Positions 18,741 through 27,806 of a stretch of DNA of 55,705 nt are shown in pieces. The translations under genes and the position numbers were made by a program. Origin of the DNA: Terrisporobacter petrolearius (GTDB taxonomy: Bacteria; Bacillota; Clostridia; Peptostreptococcales; Peptostreptococcaceae); assembly GCF_020748185.1 (NCBI RefSeq), contig NZ_JAHZMO010000020.1, forward strand, positions 1 through 55,705, given 5' to 3'. Each line of letters starts with the position of its first letter. Position 1 is the stretch's first letter. The notes under the pieces are model-generated. The model was not told where the DNA came from and did no database searches. It saw only the letters and a list, made by a program, of their open reading frames with translations.

Positions 18741-20085
18741 TATTATTCACCAACTTATTCTCTATAAAAGAAGTATTATAATTTCCATTTATAAAATCTT
18801 CATGTTCCAGTATTTCATATTGAAAATCTATATTTGTTGTAACACCACCTATGGCAAATTCATCTAGGGCTCTTTTCATTTTAATTATGGCAGTTTCTCT
18901 GTCATCTCCGAAAGTTATAAGCTTTCCTATCATTGAATCATAATATGGTGGAATTTCATATCCACAATAAATAGCACTATCAACCCTAACTCCTAAACCT
19001 GATGGAGTATATAATTCTGTTATTACACCTGGACATGGTCTAAAATTATTCTTTGGATCTTCTGCATTTATTCTGCACTCTATAGCATGGCCAGATATTT
19101 TTATATCTTCCTGGCCAATTTCCATCTTCATACCTGAGGCTATCTTTAACTGTTCTTTTACTATATCTATATTTGTAACCATTTCTGTAATAGGATGCTC
19201 AACTTGAATTCTTGTATTCATTTCCATAAAGTAGAATTCACCACTATAATCTACTAAAAATTCTATAGTTCCTGCATTTTTATAATCAACAGCCTGAGCT
19301 GCTTTAACTGCAACTTTCCCCATTTTTTCTCTTAAATCATCATTTAGAAACACAGATGGGGCCTCCTCTAAAACTTTTTGGTTATTTCTTTGCAATGAAC
19401 ATTCTCTTTCACCTAAATGAATTACATTCCCATACTCATCGGCCAATACTTGGAATTCAATATGTCTGGGATTTTCTATAAACTTCTCAATATATACCTT
19501 ATCTTCGCCAAAACAAGCTTTTGATTCTAATTTGGCAGCTTCAAAATTACGTTTAAATTCTTTAATATCTCTTACTATTCTTATTCCCTTTCCTCCACCA
19601 CCAGCAGCGGCTTTTATCATCAGTGGAAATCCTATATTTTTAGCTATATCTAGGGCATGATCATAAGAAAGTATTTCACCTTCATATCCTGGTACAACAG
19701 GAACATGTGCTTTTTTCATTATTTCTCTAGCTCTTGCTTTATCACCCATTAGTTCAATAGTTTCATAATCTGGTCCAATAAATTTTATATTGCATTCTCT
19801 GCACATTTTTGCGAACTTAGGATTTTCTGATAAAAATCCAAAACCGGGATGTATACCTTCACATCCTGTTAAAACACATGCACTTAAAATATTTGTCATA
19901 TTTAAATAACTATCTTTACTAAGCGGTCCTCCTACACAAACAGCTTCATCTGCCATTTGTGTATGAAGGGCATTTTTGTCTTGCTCAGAATAAATAGCCA
20001 CAGTTCTTATATTAAGCTCTCTACAAGCCCTAATTATTCTTACTGCAATTTCACCTCTGTTAGCTATAAGAATTTTCTTTAACAT
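18733..20085 (-). CDS. accC: Biotin carboxylase subunit of acetyl-CoA carboxylase
   Basis: An ATP-grasp enzyme that carboxylates biotin on AccB using bicarbonate and ATP. The 450 residues match the usual single-domain bacterial length. Motifs are [20 protein letters not shown] at the N-terminus, the glycine-rich ATP lid [25 protein letters not shown], and the catalytic [17 protein letters not shown] fabZ gene ends eight bases upstream. The product is part of the complete set accB, accC, accD and accA within this operon. Confidence 0.96.
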   Translation of the reverse strand: MLKKILIANRGEIAVRIIRACRELNIRTVAIYSEQDKNALHTQMADEAVCVGGPLSKDSYLNMTNILSACVLTGCEGIHPGFGFLSENPKFAKMCRECNIKFIGPDYETIELMGDKARAREIMKKAHVPVVPGYEGEILSYDHALDIAKNIGFPLMIKAAAGGGGKGIRIVRDIKEFKRNFEAAKLESKACFGEDKVYIEKFIENPRHIEFQVLADEYGNVIHLGERECSLQRNNQKVLEEAPSVFLNDDLREKMGKVAVKAAQAVDYKNAGTIEFLVDYSGEFYFMEMNTRIQVEHPITEMVTNIDIVKEQLKIASGMKMEIGQEDIKISGHAIECRINAEDPKNNFRPCPGVITELYTPSGLGVRVDSAIYCGYEIPPYYDSMIGKLITFGDDRETAIIKMKRALDEFAIGGVTTNIDFQYEILEHEDFINGNYNTSFIENKLVNNNA

Positions 20086-20093
20086 AATATCAC

Positions 20094-20516
20094 CTACCCA
20101 ATAGCAAACATTATTTCGCCTTCACAAACTATACTTCCATCTACAGTAGCTTTACCTTTTCCTACACCAATACTTCCTCTTAACTTTACTATTTCTATTT
20201 CTAGATTTAGTTTATCTCCTGGTGTTACTTGCTTTTTCCATCTTACTTTATCTGCTCCAACTAAAAATCCTATTTTACCTTTGAATTCTTCTTGTGAAAG
20301 TATGCAGATTGCCCCCATTTGAGCCAATGCTTCTAAGATTAATACTCCTGGCATTACAGGATAGTCTGGAAAATGTCCATTGAAAAAGTTCTCATTTATA
20401 GTTACATTTTTATATCCTTTTGCACTTTTTCCTTCTACTACTTCTTCAACTCTATCTATCATTAAAAATGGGTATCTATGAGGTAAAATATCTTTTATTT
20501 CTTTAACAGTTAACAT
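20094..20516 (-). CDS. fabZ: 3-hydroxyacyl-ACP dehydratase
   Basis: A hot-dog fold dehydratase that removes water from 3-hydroxyacyl-ACP. The 140 residues show [13 protein letters not shown] with the catalytic His, and [20 protein letters not shown] with the catalytic Glu. It starts one base after the accB stop, so the two are probably translationally coupled. The length and motifs are standard. No separate fabA or isomerase is present, so any unsaturated fatty acid route must use another mechanism outside the window. Confidence 0.95.
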   Translation of the reverse strand: MLTVKEIKDILPHRYPFLMIDRVEEVVEGKSAKGYKNVTINENFFNGHFPDYPVMPGVLILEALAQMGAICILSQEEFKGKIGFLVGADKVRWKKQVTPGDKLNLEIEIVKLRGSIGVGKGKATVDGSIVCEGEIMFAIG

Positions 20517-21017
20517 TTATACTCTCCTTACTTTGAATAATGGCTCTCCATATTGAACCATTTTTCCATTTTCGCTTAATACACTAACTATTTCACAATC
20601 AAATTCTGCACTAATTTCATTCATAAGTTTCATAGCTTCAACGATACAAACTACTTCACCTTTGCTTATTTTTTGGCCTATGCTTACAAAAGGACCATCA
20701 TCTGGTGACATAGATTCATAAAATGTTCCAACTATTGGTGAAGCTATTACTTCCATACCAGTAGCATCATCATTGTTTTGAGAAGCATTATTTTCTTCAA
20801 CATTTTCTTTAAATTCTATTTTTATATCATCATTACTAGAATTATTAATGTCTATTTTCTTTGAATTATTATCACATAAATCATTATTATTAGATGAATA
20901 ATTTCTTGTAATTGATTTATCCATTTTTATAAACTCTTTTTCATCTCTCATTTCAAAATAAGATAAATTGGAGCTGTTAATAAGTTCAATAAGTTCTTTT
21001 ACTTCATCAAATCTCAT
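20517..21017 (-). CDS. accB: Biotin carboxyl carrier protein of acetyl-CoA carboxylase
   Basis: A 166-residue carrier. The C-terminal 75 residues form the biotinyl domain with the modification site VEAMKLMNE (biotin on Lys130). The centre (about residues 30-90) is a low-complexity, Asn/Asp/Ser-rich linker, giving the carrier mobility between AccC and AccA/AccD. The N-terminal 30 residues match the BCCP head (FDEVKELIELINSSNLSYFE). It lies between fabF and fabZ in the operon. Confidence 0.95.
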   Translation of the reverse strand: MRFDEVKELIELINSSNLSYFEMRDEKEFIKMDKSITRNYSSNNNDLCDNNSKKIDINNSSNDDIKIEFKENVEENNASQNNDDATGMEVIASPIVGTFYESMSPDDGPFVSIGQKISKGEVVCIVEAMKLMNEISAEFDCEIVSVLSENGKMVQYGEPLFKVRRV

Positions 21018-21030
21018 ATTATCCTCCTAT

Positions 21031-22266
21031 TTAGTCCCACTTTTTGAATAATAGTGAGGCATTATGACCACCGAATCCTAGTGAGTTACTTAGAGCATAT
21101 TTAAGCTCTTTCTCTCTTCCCACATTAGGAACATAGTCTAAATCCAATTCTTCTTCACTTTCACTATAACCTATAGTTGGATGTATAAATCCTTCTTGTA
21201 AAGATTTTATACAAGCTATGGATTCTATTGCTCCTGCTGCACCTAACAAGTGACCTGTCATAGATTTAGTTGAAGAAATAGGAATGTTTTTTGCATCTTC
21301 TTCAAATACTTTTTTAATTGCTCTAGTTTCAAATAAATCATTGTATGGTGTTGATGTACCATGAGCATTTATATAAGAAACTTCACTTGGATTGATACCA
21401 GCTTCATCAATGGCATCTCTCATTGATTTTGATGCACTTGTTCCTTCTGGATCTGGAGAAGTTATATGATATGCATCACAAGTTGACCCATATCCTACTA
21501 TTTCACATAGTATATTCGCTCCTCTTTTCAGTGCATGGTCCAAACTTTCAATAACTAATATACCTGCCCCTTCACCCATAACAAATCCACTTCTATCTTT
21601 GTCAAATGGTATTGATGCTCTTTCAGGTGTATTTTTAGAGTTTAGAGCTTTCATATTACTAAACCCAGCTATGGCTATAGTCGTGATAGATGCTTCACAT
21701 CCTCCACTTATCATTACATCTGCATATCCATGTTTTATATGTCTAAATGCATCTCCTATATTATTAGTTCCTGTAGCACAAGCTGTTACAGCTGATGTAC
21801 AGGTTCCTCTCGCACCATATTTAATAGCAATATTAGCAGCACCTGCATTGATTATAGTCATAGGGATATACATTGGAGATATTCTTTTAGGTCCTTTTTT
21901 GTATAAATTTCCAAATTCATTTTCATGAGTATGGAAACCTCCTATACCTGAACCAACCATTACACCAACTCTATTTTTATCTATTTCATCCATATTAATA
22001 CCTGACTGTTTTATGGCTTCTTCACTAGCTATAAGCGCATATTGTGTAAACTTATCAAGTCTTCTACATTCTTTTTTATCTAAATAATCTTCTATTTTTA
22101 AGTCTTTGACTTCTCCAGCAATTTTTACATCTAGATTTTCAACGTCCATTGACTTAATAAAGTCGATTCCTAATTTTCCATTTTTAGCATTAGTCCAAAA
22201 TTCTTCAGCGCTATTTCCAATTGGAGTAACAGCACCTATTCCTGTAATAACTACTCTTTTATTCAT
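21031..22266 (-). CDS. fabF: Beta-ketoacyl-ACP synthase II
   Basis: A condensing enzyme that elongates acyl-ACP with malonyl-ACP. The 411 residues are full length. The catalytic triad is visible as Cys163 in TACATGTNN, His in NAHGTSTPYND and His in GHLLGAAG. The start follows fabG by nine bases, with an AGGAGG-type site. It is the only elongating condensing enzyme in the locus; initiation is by FabH. Confidence 0.96.
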   Translation of the reverse strand: MNKRVVITGIGAVTPIGNSAEEFWTNAKNGKLGIDFIKSMDVENLDVKIAGEVKDLKIEDYLDKKECRRLDKFTQYALIASEEAIKQSGINMDEIDKNRVGVMVGSGIGGFHTHENEFGNLYKKGPKRISPMYIPMTIINAGAANIAIKYGARGTCTSAVTACATGTNNIGDAFRHIKHGYADVMISGGCEASITTIAIAGFSNMKALNSKNTPERASIPFDKDRSGFVMGEGAGILVIESLDHALKRGANILCEIVGYGSTCDAYHITSPDPEGTSASKSMRDAIDEAGINPSEVSYINAHGTSTPYNDLFETRAIKKVFEEDAKNIPISSTKSMTGHLLGAAGAIESIACIKSLQEGFIHPTIGYSESEEELDLDYVPNVGREKELKYALSNSLGFGGHNASLLFKKWD

Positions 22267-22275
22267 AAAAACCTC

Positions 22276-23016
22276 CTACATTGCCATGCCGCCATCCACA
22301 TGAATGACTTGACCTGTTATATAATCCGATTGATTACTAGCTAAAAATAATGCTAAATTAGCAATATCCTCTGCTTGACCTAATCTTTTAAGAGGCACTT
22401 GAGACATTATGTTTTTCTTTTGGTCTTCACTTAATACTTTTGTCATATCAGTATCTATAAACCCTGGAGCAATGGCATTTACATTTATATTTTTGCCTCC
22501 AATTTCACGTGCTAAAGATTTTGTCATTCCAATAAGACCTGCTTTTGATGCACAGTAATTCACTTGTCCTGCATTACCTATAACACCAACTACTGAAGAC
22601 ATATTTATTATCTTTCCAGATTTTTGTCTTATCATTATTGGAGTCACTGCTTTTAGACAATTAAATGCTCCTTTTAAATTAACATCTATAACACTATCAA
22701 AATCTTCCTCTTTCATTCTCATTATTAAGTTATCTTTTGTTATACCAGCATTATTAACTAGTATATCTACTCTTCCAAAAACTTCTTTAGCTTCTTTTAT
22801 TAATTTCTCAGCTTCTTCAAAATTACTTACGTTTGCTTTGATAATCAAAGTATCAGATCCTAGTTTATCTAATTCTTCTTTTAACTGAAGAGCTTCTGTT
22901 TCACTATTTCTATAATTAAGCACTATATTAGCGCCTTCTTTGGCATATTTTATAGCAATTTCTCTGCCTATACCTCTAGAAGCACCTGTAATTACTGCAC
23001 ATTTTCCTTGTAACAT
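22276..23016 (-). CDS. fabG: 3-oxoacyl-ACP reductase
   Basis: An NADPH-dependent short-chain dehydrogenase, 246 residues. The cofactor motif TGASRGIG is at residues 10-17 and NNAGIT follows near 88-93. The catalytic Ser141, Tyr154 and Lys158 lie in MSSVVG and YCASK. It reduces 3-oxoacyl-ACP in the elongation cycle. It is in operon order between fabD and fabF. Confidence 0.95.
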   Translation of the reverse strand: MLQGKCAVITGASRGIGREIAIKYAKEGANIVLNYRNSETEALQLKEELDKLGSDTLIIKANVSNFEEAEKLIKEAKEVFGRVDILVNNAGITKDNLIMRMKEEDFDSVIDVNLKGAFNCLKAVTPIMIRQKSGKIINMSSVVGVIGNAGQVNYCASKAGLIGMTKSLAREIGGKNINVNAIAPGFIDTDMTKVLSEDQKKNIMSQVPLKRLGQAEDIANLALFLASNQSDYITGQVIHVDGGMAM

Positions 23017-23041
23017 TAACTTACCTCCTGTTATTCAAAGC

Positions 23042-23992
23042 TTAAGCATTAATTTTATCAAGCTTTAAACTTTCAACTGTTTCTCTTAAAGATTTCAAAT
23101 CTTCTACATTATAGATTTTTACATCTTTATTTATTTTCTTTACAAATCCAGTTAAAGTTTTACCTGGACCTACTTCTATAAAAGTATTAACTCCTCTGTC
23201 AATTAAATCTTTTATACTTTTTTCAAAAAGTACTGATGACATTATTTGTTGTCTTAATAACTCCTTAACATCATCACCTTCTTCATAAGGGCTTCCCTTT
23301 ACATTAGAGTAAACTGTCTTTTTAAATTTATTTATATTTGCTTTTTGTAATTCTTCATAAAATTTATAACTAGCTTTTTCATATATAGAACTGTGGAAAG
23401 GTCCACTTACTTTTAAAGGTACTACCATTCCTTTTAGTTCTTTTCCTATTTTTATGCTAGCTTTTATTGCCTTGTGCTCCCCTGATATTACAACTTGACC
23501 AGGACAGTTATAGTTTGCACCTTCCACAAGTCCAAACTCACTAGCTCTTTTTATAAGTTCTTCAACTTTGTCATTATCAAGCTTTAGTACCGCTGCCATA
23601 GTTCCTTCTTCTGTGCTTACCTCTGAATCCATAATCTGTGCTCTTGTCTTTATAAGTTTCATCCCATCTTCAAAAGAAAGCATTCCACCATATACTAAAG
23701 CTCCATATTCTCCTAAAGATAATCCTAAAGCATAGTCAGCTTCAACCCCTGACTCCTCCAGAGCTTTTTGGCAGGCTAGAGATGTTAGCATTATTGCAGG
23801 CTGGCTATTTTTAGTTCTAGTTAATTCTTCAATAGAACCATTGAAAATTAAATCCTTTATAGGCATATCTAGAATTTCTTCACCTTTATCAAATATGTTT
23901 TTGCAACTTTCTATATTTTCATATAAATCTTTTCCCATATTTATATATTGGGATCCTTGGCCTGGAAAAAGAAATGCTATTTTATTACTCAT
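23042..23992 (-). CDS. fabD: Malonyl-CoA:ACP transacylase
   Basis: Moves malonyl from CoA to ACP. The protein has 316 residues from the ATG at 23992, which follows a GGGAGG site; a TTG-initiated reading from 24007 is unlikely. Motifs are FPGQGSQ near the start, the nucleophile Ser92 in GLSLGEYG, and the catalytic His in SGPFHSS. It overlaps the fabK stop by eight bases. Confidence 0.95.
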   Translation of the reverse strand: MSNKIAFLFPGQGSQYINMGKDLYENIESCKNIFDKGEEILDMPIKDLIFNGSIEELTRTKNSQPAIMLTSLACQKALEESGVEADYALGLSLGEYGALVYGGMLSFEDGMKLIKTRAQIMDSEVSTEEGTMAAVLKLDNDKVEELIKRASEFGLVEGANYNCPGQVVISGEHKAIKASIKIGKELKGMVVPLKVSGPFHSSIYEKASYKFYEELQKANINKFKKTVYSNVKGSPYEEGDDVKELLRQQIMSSVLFEKSIKDLIDRGVNTFIEVGPGKTLTGFVKKINKDVKIYNVEDLKSLRETVESLKLDKINA

Positions 23993-24920
23993 TGCAAACC
24001 CTCCCAAGTACTAAATCTAGTTCACTTATTAATTCATCTATAATTTCTTTACAAGTTTGCTTTTTACTAACAAGCCCTGCTATTTGACCTGCCATAACAC
24101 TACCGTTATTAACATCACCATCTACTACAGCTTTTCTTAAAGCTCCTTTTCCTAAAGCTTCTATTTCTTCTGGGTCAGCATTAGTTTTTTCAAGTCTTAT
24201 ATATTCTCTAGTAAGTTTATTTCTTAAAACTCTAACTGGATGAGATGTACTTGTTCCTGTAACTTCAGTATCTATATCTTTTGCGTTTAAAACTCTATCT
24301 TTATAATTCTCATGAACCTTGCATTCTTTTGATACTAAAAATCTAGTTCCCATTTGTACTCCACAAGCTCCAAGCATAAATGATGCTGCTATACCTCTTC
24401 CATCACCTATACCTCCTGCTGCTATTACAGGGATATCCACTGCATCCACAACTTGTGGTACTAAACTCATAGTTGTCAATTGACCAATATGACCTCCTGC
24501 TTCCATCCCTTCTACTATAACTGCATCTGCACCGAATTTTTCCATTCTTTTTGCAATTGCTACAGAAGGGACAACAGGTATTACTTTCACATTGTGTTTT
24601 TTCCAATCTTCAATGTATTTTCCAGGACTTCCTGCACCAGTAGTTACTACAGCAATTTGTTCATCACATACTAACTTTGCGATTTCGTCAATATTGTCTC
24701 TCATAAGCATTATGTTTATGCCAAAAGGCTTTTTAGTAAGTGATTTAGTTTTTCTGATTTCAGCTCTAACATCTTCTGTATCGCCCACTCCACTTATAAT
24801 TCCTAGGCCTCCTGCTTCACTAACTGACGCTGCTAAAGTAGCATCTGATATCCAAGCCATACCACCTTGAATTATTGGATATTCTATATTAAGTAATTCT
24901 GTTATCCTTGAAGTTTTCAT
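23985..24920 (-). CDS. fabK: Enoyl-ACP reductase II (FMN-dependent)
   Basis: A flavoenzyme of 311 residues that completes the elongation cycle by reducing trans-2-enoyl-ACP. Visible motifs are IIQGGMAWISD, GLGIISGVG, GINIMLM, EGMEAGGHIGQ and AAGGIGDGRG followed by GVQMGTRF. FabK is not homologous to FabI and is insensitive to triclosan in characterised species. The ATG at 24920 has AGGAGG four bases upstream and is preferred to the frame opening at 24938. Its position between acpP and fabD supports a fatty acid role rather than nitronate oxidation. Confidence 0.93.
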   Translation of the reverse strand: MKTSRITELLNIEYPIIQGGMAWISDATLAASVSEAGGLGIISGVGDTEDVRAEIRKTKSLTKKPFGINIMLMRDNIDEIAKLVCDEQIAVVTTGAGSPGKYIEDWKKHNVKVIPVVPSVAIAKRMEKFGADAVIVEGMEAGGHIGQLTTMSLVPQVVDAVDIPVIAAGGIGDGRGIAASFMLGACGVQMGTRFLVSKECKVHENYKDRVLNAKDIDTEVTGTSTSHPVRVLRNKLTREYIRLEKTNADPEEIEALGKGALRKAVVDGDVNNGSVMAGQIAGLVSKKQTCKEIIDELISELDLVLGRVCNE

Positions 24921-24944
24921 ATTTCCTCCTGCAACCATATCTTA

Positions 24945-25166
24945 TTATTTTGCCTTTTCTTCTATATAGTTAACTACGTCCTTTATAGTTTTCATACTTT
25001 CTGGTGCTTCTACTTCTATACCAAATTCTTCTTCTATCTCTATTATTAATTGGAATGTGTCTAATGAGTCTATTCCTAAAGATGCAAAAGTACTGTCTAA
25101 TTTTATTTCATCTCTCTCTATCGATAAATTTTCTTCCATTATTCCTTGTAATTTTTCAAATATCAT
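24945..25166 (-). CDS. acpP: Acyl carrier protein
   Basis: A 73-residue acidic carrier. The phosphopantetheine attachment site is Ser34 in GIDSLDTF, slightly diverged from the usual DSLD-x-VEL. The ATG at 25166 follows a GGAGG site; an upstream in-frame ATG at 25181 contains that site and is unlikely to be used. The holo form is presumably made by AcpS, encoded at 26.5 kb. Confidence 0.94.
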   Translation of the reverse strand: MIFEKLQGIMEENLSIERDEIKLDSTFASLGIDSLDTFQLIIEIEEEFGIEVEAPESMKTIKDVVNYIEEKAK

Positions 25167-25309
25167 TTTTTTATCCTCCATAAATTTAATAATTTTTTAT
25201 TATTTTCGTAATCTTAATTTACTTTGTTACTTTAGTTATCTTAGTTAGTTCTTTAATCTTAGTTAATCTTGTTAATTTTAAATTTCCTAAATTTTAATTT
25301 ATTTTCAAA

Positions 25310-26287
25310 TTAAATAGCCCAATTTATTAAAGTTGCTCCATAAGTAAGGCCTGCACCAAATCCGACTAATATAATTTTACTATCTTTTTTTAATAATCCT
25401 TTTTCATTCATATCACTAAGTGCAATGGGTATAGATGCTCCTGAAGTATTTCCATACTCCTCCATATTCATATAAAACTTATCTATATCTACTTTTAATT
25501 TTTTAGCAGCATATTGAATAATTCTTACATTTGCTTGATGCGGAATTATATAATCAATATCATTAATATCTAAATTATTTTCTTCCAGTGTTTTATTAAT
25601 TGAATTTACTATAACAGAGATAGCAAACTTAAATATTTCACCACCGTCCATTCTTAATTTAGAATCTCTAATGATTTTGCTTTCTACAAATGGACTATCT
25701 ACATCATTGCCTCCAATTGTTAAACATTCATATTTTTCTCCTACTGATTTGCAAAAAGAACTCATAAGTCCTATATTATCACTTTTTGATAAAACAGCTG
25801 CTCCTGCACCATCACCAAATAATACACACGTAGATCTATCTTCCCAGTCAAGTGACTTTGAAAGATTTTCAGCGCCTATAACTAGAGCGTGTTTGTAATT
25901 ATTTGATCCTATCATAGCTTTTGCCACATCTAATCCATATATAAATCCAGAACAAGCAGCGCTTATATCAAAGGCAAGGGCATTATCTGCACCTATAATA
26001 CTTTGAACTATGCATGCAGTAGATGGAGTAAACATATCTGGTGTACAAGTTGCAACTATTAACAAATCCACATCCAATGGACTTATATTTGCATTTTCCA
26101 AAGCTTTTTCACCAGCCTTTGCTGCCATATCAGATGTATTCTCGCCTTTAGAAATATATCTACTTTTTATGCCAGTTCGTGAATAAATCCATTCGTCACT
26201 AGTATCAATGATTTCACTTAACTGATCATTAGTAACTAAATTGGAAGGTGTGTATTTTCCTAGACCTTCTATAATTACTTCTTTCAT
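25310..26287 (-). CDS. fabH: Beta-ketoacyl-ACP synthase III
   Basis: Starts fatty acid synthesis by condensing an acyl-CoA primer with malonyl-ACP. The 325 residues contain the catalytic Cys112 in SAACSGF, His in IPHQANVRI and Asn in YGNTSGASIP. It is the first gene after the operator-bearing promoter at 26.4 kb and so probably the first gene of the main operon. A 128-base AT-rich gap separates it from acpP and contains imperfect direct repeats of a CTTAGTTA-like unit (25230-25265). Confidence 0.95.
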   Translation of the reverse strand: MKEVIIEGLGKYTPSNLVTNDQLSEIIDTSDEWIYSRTGIKSRYISKGENTSDMAAKAGEKALENANISPLDVDLLIVATCTPDMFTPSTACIVQSIIGADNALAFDISAACSGFIYGLDVAKAMIGSNNYKHALVIGAENLSKSLDWEDRSTCVLFGDGAGAAVLSKSDNIGLMSSFCKSVGEKYECLTIGGNDVDSPFVESKIIRDSKLRMDGGEIFKFAISVIVNSINKTLEENNLDINDIDYIIPHQANVRIIQYAAKKLKVDIDKFYMNMEEYGNTSGASIPIALSDMNEKGLLKKDSKIILVGFGAGLTYGATLINWAI

Positions 26288-26323
26288 AGATTTCTCCTTC
26301 TTTTATCTTTGAATTTAAAATAT

Positions 26324-26336
26324 CTTGATTATCAAA
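26324..26336 (-). promoter_or_regulatory. FabT/FabR-like operator, distal copy
   Basis: CTTGATTATCAAA differs by one base from TTTGATTATCAAA, the core of the FabT (MarR family) box known from streptococci. It lies in the fabH leader, 68 bases from the other copy. Confidence 0.55.
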
Positions 26337-26391
26337 ATATAATATTCAAAATAACCTAAATTTATTAATTAATTAATAATTTAGCTTTTAT

Positions 26392-26404
26392 TTTGATATT
26401 CAAA
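26392..26404 (-). promoter_or_regulatory. FabT/FabR-like operator at the fabH promoter
   Basis: TTTGATATTCAAA is a perfect TTTGA-N3-TCAAA inverted repeat that abuts the -10 box, where a repressor would block initiation. Acyl-ACP-sensing MarR proteins use this type of site. The regulator gene itself is not next to this locus. Confidence 0.6.
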
Positions 26405-26432
26405 CTATATTACATCCAAATGAATAAGTCAA
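26404..26432 (-). promoter_or_regulatory. Promoter of the fabH-accA operon
   Basis: TTGACT and TATAGT on the minus strand are separated by 17 bases, about 120 bases before fabH. Confidence 0.75.
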
Positions 26433-26468
26433 CCTCTTTTACATAAATTTTTCTCTTGTAATTAATTG

Positions 26469-26852
26469 TTATTTTTCTCTTATTATAGTCATAGCGTTGG
26501 CAATAGCGTAATCTTTGCCATGAGATATTGATACCTTTATTTCTAAAACATTATGATTTTTACATATTTGCTCTAAGTTGTTATGTGTTTTTACTATAGG
26601 TTTTCCTAATTCATTTCTTAATACTTCTATATCTTTTAAATTGTATCCCCTTATACCTAATCCCAAAGATTTACTAACCGCTTCTTTTGCTGCGAAATTT
26701 CCAGCTATAGTTTCTGCTCTATATCCTTTTGATTCAAATAATTCTATTTCTTTATCTGTAAATAGCTTTTTTAAGAAGTTTTCTCTTTTTACTAATGCTT
26801 TTTTTATTCTTTCGATTTCTATAATATCTATTCCTATATCTAAAATATTCAT
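26469..26852 (-). CDS. acpS: Holo-ACP synthase
   Basis: Transfers 4'-phosphopantetheine from CoA to ACP. The 127 residues show the two Mg2+/CoA motifs: IGIDIIEIERI at the N-terminus and FAAKEAVSKSLGLGI in the middle, with VSISHGKDYA near the end. The ATG at 26852 has GGAGG five bases upstream and is preferred to the in-frame ATG at 26864. It is separated from fabH by a 180-base promoter region, so it may be transcribed both alone and with the operon. Confidence 0.93.
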   Translation of the reverse strand: MNILDIGIDIIEIERIKKALVKRENFLKKLFTDKEIELFESKGYRAETIAGNFAAKEAVSKSLGLGIRGYNLKDIEVLRNELGKPIVKTHNNLEQICKNHNVLEIKVSISHGKDYAIANAMTIIREK

Positions 26853-27017
26853 AATATCCTCCATTAATAAATATGATTTCTATTTTTGATTATAATTGTA
26901 TTATTTATACATTCTATCACTAAATTTACATGAACTGTAAAATTATTAAATATATTGTACTAAATTCACTTCGTACAAAAAAAACATTGTCGTTTAACAA
27001 TACCTTTCCATTTATTA

Positions 27018-27693
27018 TTAAATTTTAGATTTTATATAATCTATATCTCCAATTAAAATATCAACCTTCTCTCTATAATTTTTGTTATATTCTAATACTA
27101 AATCTGCTTTATCAGTGTATTTTTTGTATGCTTCAATAAACTTTTCCATACTTAACTTTCCATAACTTATTGAATCATGGTTGTCTTTATCTTCATTATT
27201 ATGTAAATGATAAGATACTATTTTATCTTTTAATTCTCTAATAACATACTCCAAATCCCATTTACAAAAGCATGACCAATGTCTATTAATACATCATGAT
27301 TACTTTCTCTGCAAATCTTAATAAACTCTCCTTATCAAACAACATATTCTGATTGGATATTACGTCAGCATTTTCTATTACTATATTGGCATTATAATCT
27401 TTAGATAATTCATTCAATTCTTCTAAATTTATTTTAGAGTTGTTAATCATCATTTCTTTGCCGTGTATTTTGCAATTATTATGATGATACGCAATATATG
27501 AACTATTTAATTCATTATCATGAAATTCTGTAAATGGCTCTATTCCCATATCTTCGTATTGAATATTTTCCAGTATATTAAATGCTTCATCCAGCTGATT
27601 TGCTTTATACATATTTGTACTTAAAAAATATTCATCCTATATCTCCTCTGGGTATCCTATTGACATCGTTGTTTCTCTATTTAATAAATGCAT
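27018..27693 (-). pseudogene. Decayed sugar phosphate isomerase/epimerase
   Basis: Pieces of one TIM-barrel protein can be read in three frames. From ATG 27693 the frame runs to an in-frame TAG, resumes in the same frame to about 27300, then continues in a second frame with the motif LIDIGHAF (about 27290-27250), and finishes in a third frame through IRELKDKIVSYHLHNN to the stop at 27018. The D-x-GH-A and YHLHNN segments match metal-binding positions of the sugar phosphate isomerase/epimerase family. One nonsense codon and two frameshifts show that the gene is dead. No ribosome site is visible before the first ATG. Confidence 0.75.
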
Positions 27694-27724
27694 TTTTTGA
27701 AAATTAGTTTTCTGTGAAATAAAA

Positions 27725-27756
27725 AATAAGCCAGAGGTATGAACCTTTAGCTTATT
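27725..27756 (-). terminator. Terminator after the metallopeptidase-like gene
   Basis: On the minus strand AATAAGC..AGG pairs with CCT..GCTTATT and is followed by a T-rich tract. It resembles the terminator at 33325-33350. Confidence 0.7.
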
Positions 27757-27806
27757 AATTTTTTATTTACTATATAAAATAAACCTGTATCTACGAACTA
27801 TAGACA

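Noticed and set aside
26951..27012. TTGTAC..GTACAA and ATTGT..ACAAT inverted repeats upstream of acpS
   Set aside because: Short arms in AT-rich DNA; no promoter or terminator geometry is convincing, so they are not called as operators.
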